64,000 nt of DNA from Listeria aquatica FSL S10-1188. GTDB taxonomy: Bacteria; Bacillota; Bacilli; Lactobacillales; Listeriaceae. The translations under genes and the position numbers were made by a program. The stretch is from positions 1 to 64,000 of the forward strand of contig NZ_AOCG01000001.1 in assembly GCF_000525795.1 (NCBI RefSeq), given 5' to 3'. Below are positions 33,322 to 43,514 of this stretch, in pieces. Each line of letters opens with the position of its first letter. The first letter of the stretch is position 1. The notes under the pieces are model-generated. The model saw only the letters and a program-made list of their open reading frames with translations, made no database searches and was not told the DNA's origin.

Positions 33322-34714
33322 ATGCAAAAAAAGGAAATTCGTTTAAAGCAAGTTCAAGAGCCAATCATTTTTCCAAATATCGCGCCAACGTTTTTAACGG
33401 ATGATACGATGAATATGCGAAAAATCAAGTTATTAGATCGAATGAAAGCAGAGAATTTTGATGTACTTGTTATTTATGCAGATAAAGAACATGGTAGCAA
33501 TTTTGAATACTTAACGGGTTTTATTCCACGTTTTGAAGAAGGTTTATTAGTTGTGGAAAGCTCTGGAAAATGCACGGCTATTTTAGGGAATGAAAACTTA
33601 AAGTTGGCTCCTTTTTCGCGCACACGAGTTGAGCTAGTCCATAGCCCGCTTTTCTCGCTTCCGAATCAACCTATGGATAATGACGGGGCTCTTGAAACGA
33701 TTTTTGAAAGGGAAGGGCTTCATCAAAAAGGTAAAATTGGGATAGTTGGTTGGAAGATGTTCACTAGTAAAGTGAATGATTCGAGGAAGTTGTTTGATGT
33801 CCCGTATTTTATTGTGCATGCAGTCATGAATGTGGCTTCTCATCAAGCGGAAGTATGTAATGCAACGTATCTTATGATTGGTGAAGATGGGGTACGTACG
33901 GTGAATAATGCAAACGAAATAGCGCATTATGAATACGGTGCGAACTTGGCTTCCAGTTGTATGTTAAATGCGATGAATCGCATTGAAATTGGAAAAAAAG
34001 AATCAGAACTCGGGGAAGCTTTATCAGCGGAAGGGCAAAATCATTCGGTTGTGACAATTGCTGCAACAGGGAAGCGTTTCGAAATGGCTAATATTTACCC
34101 AACGCATAAGCCGCTTAAATTGGCGGATCCATTATCCCTCACGGTAGGATATAAAGGGGGGGTTATCCAGTCGAACTGGTTTTGTTGTTCAAAATGAGGA
34201 ACAACTGCCGAGTGAGCAAAAGGATTATTTGGATAGAGTTGCAAAACCGTATTTTCGCGCGGTAGTAGGCTGGTTAGAGGGAATTAAAATTGGGATGAAG
34301 GGAAGAGAATTATATCAACTGGTTGAAAATGTCTTTCCTAAAAGGGATTATCATTGGCATTTAAATCCCGGACACCTAGTTTCGGATGAAGAATGGATGT
34401 CGTCTCCTGTTTATAGCGACTCGAATCAAATTTTAAAAAGCGGCATGATTTTTCAAATCGATATCATTCCTTCTATTAAAGGCTACACGGGAGTAAGTGC
34501 AGAAGAATGCGTAGCGTTGGCAGATGAAGAGTTGCAAAAAGCAATAAAAATGGAATATCCAGCATTATGGGACCGGATTTCTGCGAGGAGGAGTTATTTA
34601 ATAAATGAATTAAATATTGAACTCAGTCAAGATGTTATCCCGCTTTCGAATACTGTAGCTTATATACGGCCATTTTTCTTGGCTAAAGATCAAGCGTTTC
34701 AAGTGAAAAACTAA
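33322..34714 (+). CDS. M24-family (Xaa-Pro peptidase-like) protein, one apparent frameshift
   Basis: About 463 residues. N-terminal creatinase-like domain (MRKIKLLDRMKAENFDVLVI), C-terminal pita-bread region with NPGHLVSDEEW and GMIFQIDIIP. The usual five metal ligands are not all evident, so activity may be lost or altered. The frame breaks in the 7-G run 34156-34162; six Gs give KGGLSSRTGFVVQNEEQ. Confidence 0.78.
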
Positions 34715-34720
34715 CACAAA

Positions 34721-34754
34721 GCAAACCGGCTATGTTAATTTAGCCGGTTTGTTT
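34721..34754 (+). terminator. Terminator after the M24-family gene
   Basis: GCAAACCGGCTA / TAGCCGGTTTG with T-rich tail. Confidence 0.85.
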
Positions 34755-34845
34755 GATTAGAAAATAAATGATATAGAATTATATGTGAAAAAGGTAACAA
34801 TAGTGTTATACTAAAAAAGGTAAAAACAAAAACGGAGGGAAAGTC

Positions 34846-36363
34846 ATGAAAAAGAAATGGTTAGCTGCGCTTAGTTTAATTTTGACCGTCATTCTAGTTA
34901 TTGCTGGTTGCGGGTCAAACGCTGACAAGGCGAAAGAGAAAAAGGAGAGTAAATCTGAGAAGACGGAAGCAAATTCAGGTGCGTCTGAGGCGAGTTATAC
35001 AGAGCTTAGTAAATTAAAGAAAAAATATGATATCGTCATCGTTGGTGCTGGCGGTGCAGGAATGACGGCGGCTCTTGAAGCAAAGGAAAAAGGCATGAAT
35101 CCAGTGATTTTTGAAAAAATGCCTGTTGCCGGGGGAAACACTTCTAAAGCGTCTTCTGGAATGAACGCATCTGAAACGAAATTTCAAAAAGAGCAAGGAA
35201 TTAAGGATAGCAATGATCTTTTTTATGAAGAAACGCTTGCTGGTGGACATGGAACAAACGATAAGGCGATGCTCCGCTATTTTGTAGATCATTCTGCGAG
35301 TGCGATTGATTGGCTAGATAGTAAAGGAATTCGTTTAAATAACATCACGATTACAGGTGGTATGAATGAAAAACGGACGCACCGGCCAGAAGATGGATCG
35401 GCTGTTGGACAGTACTTAGTGGATGGATTGCTTAAAAATGTCAAGGAAGAACAAATTCCTATTTTTGTAAATGCCAATGTAGTCGATATTTTGGAAAAAG
35501 ATGGACAAGCAGATGGTGTGAAAGTACGCTTTAATGATACAACAGAAAAAACGGTCAACAGTTCAGCGGTTGTTGTGACGACAGGCGGATTTGGTGCGAG
35601 CAAAGAAATGATCGAGAAAGCGCGACCTGATCTTAAAAATTATGTGACAACAAATCAAGAAGGAAGTACTGGCGATGGGATCAAGATGATTGAAAAACTG
35701 GGGGGCACAACGGTTGATATGGATCAAATTCAAGTGCACCCGACAGTACAACAAGATAAATCTTACTTGATTGGTGAAGCCGTTCGAGGAGAAGGGGCTA
35801 TCCTTGTTGATAAGGATGGGAAACGATTTGTAAATGAAATGGATACACGCGATAACGTAACGGCAGCAATCAATAAGCTAGGAGATAAGTCGGCGTATTT
35901 GATTTTTAATGCAGGTGTGAAAGACCGCGTGAAGGCAATCAAGCAATATGAAGAAATGGGCGTTGTGAAAAAAGCGGATTCGATTGAAGCTTTGGCAAAA
36001 GAAATCAATATGTCAGGCGACACGCTCGAAGCTACTGTAGATACTTGGAACCAAGCAGTGAAAGACAAAAAGGATACGGCATTTAACCGGACAACGGGGA
36101 TGGACCATGATTTGTCGAAAGCGCCATTTTATGCAATCAAAATTGGCCCGGGCATTCACTACACAATGGGTGGCGTTAAAATCAATACGAATACAGAAGT
36201 CCTTAATAAGGACGGGAAACCAATTCCTGGTTTGTTTGCAGCTGGAGAAGTAACTGGTGGCTTGCACGGAGAAAATCGAATTGGTGGAAACTCGGTTGCG
36301 GAAATTATTATTTTTGGTCGTGAGGCGGGTGTGAAATCTGCTGAATTTGTAGAGAAAAATTAA
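34846..36363 (+). CDS. Extracellular flavoprotein reductase lipoprotein (FrdA/fumarate reductase-like)
   Basis: 505 residues. Lipoprotein signal with lipobox VIAGC (Cys about 22), a charged/Ser-rich linker, then an FAD domain (YDIVIVGAGGAGMTAALEAKEKG) and the flavocytochrome c active-site features QVHPT, RGEGAILVDKDGKRFVNE, GIHYTMGGVKI and ENRIGGNSVAE. Length and layout match Listeria FrdA (Lmo0355), which takes electrons from the flavin-based extracellular electron transfer chain. SGASEAS in the linker could be the covalent flavinylation site; that is inference. No EET genes are adjacent. Confidence 0.85.
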   Translation: MKKKWLAALSLILTVILVIAGCGSNADKAKEKKESKSEKTEANSGASEASYTELSKLKKKYDIVIVGAGGAGMTAALEAKEKGMNPVIFEKMPVAGGNTSKASSGMNASETKFQKEQGIKDSNDLFYEETLAGGHGTNDKAMLRYFVDHSASAIDWLDSKGIRLNNITITGGMNEKRTHRPEDGSAVGQYLVDGLLKNVKEEQIPIFVNANVVDILEKDGQADGVKVRFNDTTEKTVNSSAVVVTTGGFGASKEMIEKARPDLKNYVTTNQEGSTGDGIKMIEKLGGTTVDMDQIQVHPTVQQDKSYLIGEAVRGEGAILVDKDGKRFVNEMDTRDNVTAAINKLGDKSAYLIFNAGVKDRVKAIKQYEEMGVVKKADSIEALAKEINMSGDTLEATVDTWNQAVKDKKDTAFNRTTGMDHDLSKAPFYAIKIGPGIHYTMGGVKINTNTEVLNKDGKPIPGLFAAGEVTGGLHGENRIGGNSVAEIIIFGREAGVKSAEFVEKN

Positions 36364-36483
36364 TTTTAGTAGGGAGACCTCTTTTTCTTGCGAGAAGAAG
36401 GGGTTTTTGCTTTAGGCATATTAGTTGAAATGATTGGTCATTTATTTGTATACTTAAAACAATTTTGAACGAAAGAAGTGTGT

Positions 36484-37116
36484 ATGATGCGTGAAAATAA
36501 TAATTTTGAAGAGATTTTAACGGGAAGGCGCTCTGTGCGAGTTTACGATGAAAACGTGAAAATTTCTAAGCAAGAAATGAAACAAATCCTTGAAGAAACG
36601 GTGCTCGCGCCGTCATCTGTAAATATGCAACCTTGGCGTTTTGTGGTTGTGGAAAGTGATGAAGCAAAGAAAAAACTTCGGCCATTGATCCGTTTTAATA
36701 CACGACAAAATGATACTTCCGCGGCGATGATTTTGATTTTTGGAGATTTAGAATGCTACGCTTATGGGGAAGAAATTTACAATCAGGCTTTTCAAGCGGG
36801 AAAAATGCCAGAGCAAATTAAAAATGAGCAGCTAGAAACGATTATTCCGCTTTATGAGAGTTTAAACAAGCAAGAAATGGGTCGAATTGTGACGATTGAT
36901 GGGAGTCTTGCCGCAATGCAGTTGATGCTTGTTGCACGCTCTTATGGCTATGATACAAATCCAATTGGTGGGTTTGAGCAAGACCAGTTAGCCGAAGCAT
37001 TTGGAATGGACAAGGAACGCTATCTTCCTGTAATGATTTTGTCCATTGGTAAAACGAAGGAACCGGGATTTGAATCGGTTCGTTTACCAGTTGATAAAAT
37101 TGCGGAGTGGAAATAA
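36484..37116 (+). CDS. Nitroreductase family protein
   Basis: About 210 residues, FMN-dependent. FEEILTGRRSVRVYDENVKI, the substrate loop APSSVNMQPWRFVVVES and NPIGGFEQDQLAEAFG are typical of NAD(P)H nitroreductases. ATG 36484 (or 36487) follows GAAAGAAG. Substrate unknown. Confidence 0.88.
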   Translation: MMRENNNFEEILTGRRSVRVYDENVKISKQEMKQILEETVLAPSSVNMQPWRFVVVESDEAKKKLRPLIRFNTRQNDTSAAMILIFGDLECYAYGEEIYNQAFQAGKMPEQIKNEQLETIIPLYESLNKQEMGRIVTIDGSLAAMQLMLVARSYGYDTNPIGGFEQDQLAEAFGMDKERYLPVMILSIGKTKEPGFESVRLPVDKIAEWK

Positions 37117-37135
37117 CGGGAGAAGAGGAATAGCT

Positions 37136-37503
37136 ATGTCACTTATTTCGAGTATTCTTTGCGTTATCGTCGCATTAGAACACTTTTATATTTTTTACCT
37201 AGAAACGATAGTGCCGGCTTCAGCAAAAACAGCGAAGACTTTTCAAGTATCGCAAGACTTTACAAAAGATAAGATGGTTCAAACGCTTTTTTAAAAAATC
37301 AAGGTGTTTACAATGGGCTATTTGGCATCGGCTTATTGTATGCCGTGTTTTTATCGGAAAATAGTTTTGAAATAGCCACGTTGTTTATTTGCTTTGTCAT
37401 TGTTGCAGCGCTTTATGGCAGCCTGACAAGCTCCATTTCCATTTTGTTCAAACAGGGCGGTCCAGCCATTTTGGCACTTATCAGTTTGCTTCTTTTCCAT
37501 TAA
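37136..37503 (+). CDS. DUF1304 membrane protein, one apparent frameshift
   Basis: About 121 residues with four predicted helices (ISSILCVIVALEHFYIFYLE, GLFGIGLLYAVFL, ATLFICFVIVAALYGSLT, AILALISLLLF). The family YxFLE-like and NQGVYNGLFG segments are present once the frame is restored across T6/A6 at 37287-37298. Nineteen bases after the nitroreductase. Function unknown. Confidence 0.8.
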
Positions 37504-37505
37504 AA

Positions 37506-37540
37506 AAACCGCAAGTTGCTTGTTTAGCAGCTTGCGGTTT
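37506..37540. terminator. Bidirectional terminator, DUF1304 / GH1
   Basis: AAACCGCAAGTTGCT / AGCAGCTTGCGGTTT flanked by A and T runs, between convergent genes. Confidence 0.9.
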
Positions 37541-37548
37541 TTGGATTA

Positions 37549-39036
<1,488 letters not shown>

Positions 39037-39155
39037 TTAAAGTATAGCCTTTTTTATTCTGAATGGAAAGTAATAATTCACAAATTCGTCACACATAGCT
39101 CCTGACTTTTAGTGTATAATCAGGAGGAAATTTGAAAAAAGGGAGGATTTTACTT

Positions 39156-39584
39156 TTGGGTTTTGTAGAAGCTTATAAATCGTTTTGGCGAAATTATGCA
39201 AATTTTTCGGGGCGCGCATCAAGATCTGAATACTGGTATACCGTTTTATGGAACGGCATGATTTCGGCTATTTTTTACATACTAGCTCTGATTTTTGGCC
39301 TTTCCACTTTTCTTGCTTTTGCTGCATCAATGGGAGAAACGGAAGTATCAGGTGTAGCTGCCATGGGGCCACTTCTAACCATCGGCATCATTTTTTGGCT
39401 GTACGGGATTGCTATCTTGATTCCATCACTTAGCTTGTTGATTCGCCGCATTCGAGATACTGGCAAAAGTCCGTGGTTGATTTTTTTGACGTTTATTCCA
39501 TTTGTAGGTTCTATCATTATTTTGGTATTGACCCTGTTACCAAGTGAATATGCAGATTTTGATGCCGATCCATATGGGTATTAA
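39156..39584 (+). CDS. DUF805 membrane protein
   Basis: About 142 residues. N-terminal YKSFWRNYANFSGRASRSEYW is the DUF805 signature, followed by four helices with RRIRDTGKSPWLIFL between the last ones. TTG 39156 (GGGAGG upstream) fits the family; an in-frame TTG at 39132 also has a site. Function unknown. Confidence 0.85.
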   Translation: MGFVEAYKSFWRNYANFSGRASRSEYWYTVLWNGMISAIFYILALIFGLSTFLAFAASMGETEVSGVAAMGPLLTIGIIFWLYGIAILIPSLSLLIRRIRDTGKSPWLIFLTFIPFVGSIIILVLTLLPSEYADFDADPYGY

Positions 39585-39585
39585 A

Positions 39586-39619
39586 AAAGAACGTGCCGAG
39601 TTGGCACGTTCTTTTTGGT
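39586..39619. terminator. Terminator, DUF805 / HAD gene
   Basis: AAAGAACGTGCC / GGCACGTTCTTT between convergent genes. Confidence 0.9.
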
Positions 39620-40431
39620 TATTTCTCAAAAATGAATTTATCGAAGGCAACAGCAACCCCGTCTTGATTATTGCTTGCTGTTACAAAATCTGCAAGCTCT
39701 TTTAACTTAGGGATCGCATTGCCCATCGCAACTGCTGTTCCGGCATATTCAAGCATCGTTGTGTCATTTTCATGGTCACCAATACACATCACTTCATCTT
39801 GTTTGATATGAAGAAGTTCAGCTAGTTGGTGTACTGCGTTTCCTTTACTAGCATCTCGGTTGAGCACTTCGAGGTAAAAAGGAGCACTTCTCACTAAGTG
39901 ATATTTATCATAAAAATCAGCAGGCAACTTTTTGATTCCCGCTTCAAGGGTCTCTTCTTCATCAATCATCATCGCTTTTGAAACCTTAAAGTCATCTGGA
40001 ACACGTTCGATTTCTTCATAAATAAGTTGGCTGTTCGTTAAGTAAGCTTCGACCACCGTATATTTGCCAATATGGCGGTTTGGCGTGTAAAGCGCAGATT
40101 CATCGAAAAAGTGCATGTGAAGACCAGCTTTTTCAGCAGCATCTGCCACTTCCACCAAGTCACCCTTAGTTAGCGTAAGGTGCGAAACGACTTCCTTACT
40201 GAAAGTGTCTTGAACAAGCGCCCCGTTGAAACTAATGACATAATCGCCTTCTTCGCGAAGTTTTAGTTCGGATAGATATTGTTCTACGCCAACAAGCGGA
40301 CGTCCCGTGCAAAGAACCACTTTCACGCCGCGCGCTTTCGCCTTTTGGATTGCCTCATTCACTTTTGGTGTAACCTCATGATGGTCATTTAAGAGTGTGC
40401 CGTCGATATCAATTGCTACTAATTTAATCAT
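39619..40431 (-). CDS. Cof-type HAD-IIB sugar phosphatase (YidA-like)
   Basis: 270 residues. HAD motif I VAIDIDGTLLND, motif II LCTGRP, Lys region DASKGNAV and motif III/IV CIGDHENDTTMLEYAG. Start ATG 40431 behind GGAGGAC. Dephosphorylates sugar phosphates or related metabolites; substrate not predictable. Confidence 0.92.
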   Translation of the reverse strand: MIKLVAIDIDGTLLNDHHEVTPKVNEAIQKAKARGVKVVLCTGRPLVGVEQYLSELKLREEGDYVISFNGALVQDTFSKEVVSHLTLTKGDLVEVADAAEKAGLHMHFFDESALYTPNRHIGKYTVVEAYLTNSQLIYEEIERVPDDFKVSKAMMIDEEETLEAGIKKLPADFYDKYHLVRSAPFYLEVLNRDASKGNAVHQLAELLHIKQDEVMCIGDHENDTTMLEYAGTAVAMGNAIPKLKELADFVTASNNQDGVAVAFDKFIFEK

Positions 40432-40554
40432 TTCATGCGTCCTCCATCTAAATTTCATACGTGTTCAGTATAGCACAGTTGGGATGAGGATTGAAACTTA
40501 GATGAAAATATGGCAAACTGGGGTGGAGAGAATCTTTAAGAAGAGAGTGAAACG

Positions 40555-41070
40555 ATGAAGAAAAGCTACCACGTGAAATTTTTAACGAATAAAGAAACAG
40601 ACATTGATCTTGCAGAAGCGGTATGCAAGAAATGCGAGGATTACTATGTACTCGAAGCAGGGCGGGCGGCGACGCGCGAAGATGCGGCGGCTGTCATTTT
40701 GGAACTCCCTGAAGGCAAGACGCGCTATGATAAATTTGCGATGGCCATTTTAGATGAAGCGAATGCGCCGATTGGACTGATTGATGTCGTCGCTGACTAT
40801 CCAAAATCCGGAGAATGGATCATTGGGCTCTTGCTACTTGTACCAGAAGCGCGAAACAGCGGAATGGGACGTGTTCTCCACGAAGTCATCCGGGAATGGG
40901 CACAAGATAGTGGGGCAAACTCACTTCGTGTTGGCGTACTCAAATCGAATGAATCTGCGGCAGGATTTTGGCGTCATCTTGGTTATGAGCACCAAGGGGA
41001 AAAGACCATCCAAATTGGTGGACGCGAGAACGAGGTAGAGGTTCTCACACGCGAAACTAAAAAAGCTTAA
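40555..41070 (+). CDS. GNAT-family N-acetyltransferase
   Basis: 171 residues. Acetyl-CoA binding segment LLLVPEARNSGMGRVLHEVI and C-terminal NESAAGFWRHLGYEHQGEK. Substrate unknown. 37 bases before a VOC-family gene. Confidence 0.88.
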   Translation: MKKSYHVKFLTNKETDIDLAEAVCKKCEDYYVLEAGRAATREDAAAVILELPEGKTRYDKFAMAILDEANAPIGLIDVVADYPKSGEWIIGLLLLVPEARNSGMGRVLHEVIREWAQDSGANSLRVGVLKSNESAAGFWRHLGYEHQGEKTIQIGGRENEVEVLTRETKKA

Positions 41071-41107
41071 TCTGAAAGTTTCTTGCAAGTAGAAAGGAGA
41101 CGATTTT

Positions 41108-41524
41108 ATGAAAGCACGCGTGACAGTTTTGACGCTTGGGGTAGCGGACCTTGAGCGGGCGGTGGCGTTTTATCGTGACGGTTTGAAGTTTGCGACGGAA
41201 GGAATCATCGGGCAAGAATTTGAGCACGGGGCGGTGGCGTTTTTTGATTTGGAATCAGGAATGAAGCTCGCCCTTTGGAGACGTGAGGATATCGCTTATG
41301 ATTCTGGCGTTCAGGCGCAGAATCCGAATCCAGCAGAACTGACGCTTGGCCACAATGTTTCGAGCAAGCTTGAAGTAGATCAGGTGATGCAAGAAGTGGA
41401 AAGTGCTGGTGGCACAGTCGTTAAGTCTCCTCACGACACGTTTTGGGGAGGCTACTCAGGCTATTTTCAAGATCCGGATGGGCATTTGTGGGAAGTGGTT
41501 TGGAATCCAGAACTATCCATTTAA
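41108..41524 (+). CDS. VOC (glyoxalase-like) family protein
   Basis: 138 residues, two beta-alpha-beta-beta-beta units: VTVLTLGVADLERAVAFYRDGL and YSGYFQDPDGHLWEVVWNP. The N-terminal metal ligand is replaced by Thr, so it may be a binding rather than catalytic protein. Starts after AAAGGAG. Confidence 0.87.
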   Translation: MKARVTVLTLGVADLERAVAFYRDGLKFATEGIIGQEFEHGAVAFFDLESGMKLALWRREDIAYDSGVQAQNPNPAELTLGHNVSSKLEVDQVMQEVESAGGTVVKSPHDTFWGGYSGYFQDPDGHLWEVVWNPELSI

Positions 41525-41540
41525 AATTAAGTCTGATCAT

Positions 41541-41588
41541 AGAGCTAAAGAGATCTCTTTATTAAAAAAAGAATCTCTTTGGCTCTTT
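41541..41588. terminator. Terminator, VOC / PadR genes
   Basis: AGAGCTAAAGAGAT / ATCTCTTTGGCTCT hairpin between convergent genes. Confidence 0.7.
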
Positions 41589-41592
41589 CGTT

Positions 41593-42172
41593 TTAATTTG
41601 AAAAAAAGTGCTCGATTTCATAAGAAACTTGAGGTTGTAATTCATTCTTTTGAATTTTGTGCTGTAAATCCATTAACCATTCGACTTCAATTGTAAGATG
41701 TTTGATTGCATTTTGAATGATAAGTGAAGTAATACTCTCACTAGGATTTTCATCAGATTGCTCAGCTTGTTCGATACTTCTTGTCAACTCTTTTTTAACC
41801 TTTTGATAGCGTGTATCTAATAGTTGCAACAACTTCTCTTTTTTGGCGTAATTGAAAAATAAAAGGGCTGGATAGATCACTTTATAGGAAAGAACATCTT
41901 TTTTTAAAAACTTTTTCTAGTTCTTTTTCGATTTGCGCCCGTCCCGTTTCTGTGATTGCGTAGATCGTTTTGGTTGGGGTCTTCTCGTTTTCAACCACTT
42001 CAGAAACTTTTACAAATCCACCTTTTTCAAGTGATTCAAATGCGTAATATATTTTTGCGTCACTGATTTGAAATAAATAGTCCCATTTATAATGTTTTAA
42101 AAAGCGTTTAATATCATATGGATGTACTTTATGATGGTCTAAAACGCCTAAAATGACAAGTTTTAATGACAT
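41593..42172 (-). CDS. PadR-family regulator, one apparent frameshift
   Basis: About 192 residues. N-terminal winged helix MSLKLVILGVLDHHKVHPYD ... TPTKTIYAITETGRAQIEKE, and a C-terminal helical domain (PadR/Vir_act_alpha type). The frame is broken by the 7-base run 41899-41905; six give VFKKDVLSYKVIYPALLFF. Divergent from the Gfo/Idh gene. Confidence 0.82.
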
Positions 42173-42321
42173 ACTGAATCCCCCATCTTCGGATTTTTAC
42201 TTTTACTATATCATTGTTTTTAAGCGAATTCGAACAATAAGAAAAGTATATACTTTTTGACAACGATTTCAAGAAAACATATAATAAATAACATAGAAGG
42301 CAAGAGGAAAGGGTGTCACTT

Positions 42322-43291
42322 ATGAGTAATTTGAAATGGGCTATCGTTGGACCGGGCGGAATCGCTCACCAATTTGCAGAAGCCATGGCAAAAGAAGGCC
42401 GCGAGGTGTATGCGGTTGGGGCTAGAAATAAAGGAAAAGGCGAAGCTTTTGCTAAGGAATATGGCATTGGGATCGTGTATGATGATTTTGATGCGCTTTT
42501 TGCAGATAACAAAATTGATGCGGTTTATATCTCGACTCCGCATTCGAATCACTATGAGTTTATGATGAAAGCTGTACAAAATGGTAAGCATATTTTGGTG
42601 GAGAAGGCGATTACGGTGAGTTCCCGTGAACTCGAGGATGTTCTCCGCGTTTCTCGCGAAAAAAAAGGTTGTGGTTATGGAAGCCATGACCATTTTCCAC
42701 ATGCCGCTTTATGCGAAGCTGAAGGAAATCGCGGCGGAAAAAGAGCTTGGCGCATTGAAAATGATTCAAGTGTCCTTTGGAAGTGCGAAGCAGAATGATC
42801 CAAGTAATCGCTTTTTCAGTATGGATCTTGCGGGTGGTGCGCTGCTTGATATCGGGACTTACGCGCTTTCGTTTGCACGTTATTTCTTAAGTGAAAAGCC
42901 TACTGAGGTGCTTTCAACGGCGAAAAGGTACGAGACGGGCGTTGATGAGCAGTCTGGCATTTTACTTCGAAACGAAAAGGACGAGATGGCGGTTGTAAGC
43001 TTGACTTTCCGAGCAAAAATGCCAAAACGTGGGATCGTTGCTTATGAAAATGGTTATTTAACGGTTGAGGATTTTCCACGTGCAGACCGGGCAACAGTAA
43101 CGTTTACAAATGGCGAATCAGAGGAGATCACAGCAGGGGATACGGCTTCAGCTCTGCAATACGAAATTCGTGATATGGAAAAAAGTATTGAAAATGGAGA
43201 GAATGCGATTAGTGGGTTAACGGAAGATGTCGTTGAAATCATGACGAAAGTTCGCTCCGATTGGGGAATTGAATTTCCTTTTGAAAAATAA
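42322..43291 (+). CDS. Gfo/Idh/MocA-family oxidoreductase, one apparent frameshift
   Basis: About 322 residues. NAD-binding LKWAIVGPGGIAHQFAEAMA, the EKP-like motif ILVEKAITVSSRELE, then the sugar-binding domain with GGALLDIGTYALSFARYF. The frame breaks in the 8-A run 42659-42666; seven give SREKKVVVMEAMTIFHMP. ATG 42322 chosen over GTG 42313 by spacing. Substrate unknown. Confidence 0.85.
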
Positions 43292-43305
43292 AATAGCTGT
43301 CACAG

Positions 43306-43344
43306 ACCGGTTGCCAAAATTTGTTTTGGTAATCGGTTTTTTTT
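43306..43344 (+). terminator. Terminator after the Gfo/Idh gene
   Basis: ACCGGTTGCCAAAA / TTTTGGTAATCGGT with eight T. Confidence 0.8.
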
Positions 43345-43454
43345 GATTTTATTCTTGCTTTTTTTGAAGCAAGGGACGAAAGAAGCTTTTTTCAAAATAG
43401 TTTCTAGGAACGAAAGACCTAATTTTGTGAATGTGCACACTATCACTTTTCAAT

Positions 43455-43502
43455 GAACGATATATTGTGCTATATTTAATGAGTAGATACCATATATAGA
43501 AA
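43455..43502 (+). promoter_or_regulatory. Tandem NrdR boxes upstream of nrdD
   Basis: CGATATATTG (43458-43467) and CCATATATAG (43490-43499) match the NrdR box core CwATATaTwG, with centres exactly 32 bases apart (three helical turns), the spacing typical of NrdR. Suggests repression of nrdDG by NrdR when dATP is high. Confidence 0.65.
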
Positions 43503-43514
43503 ATGGGGGAGTCA

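Noticed and set aside
37136..37503. Two separate small membrane ORFs after the nitroreductase
   Set aside because: Together they give one DUF1304 protein interrupted by the T6/A6 run.
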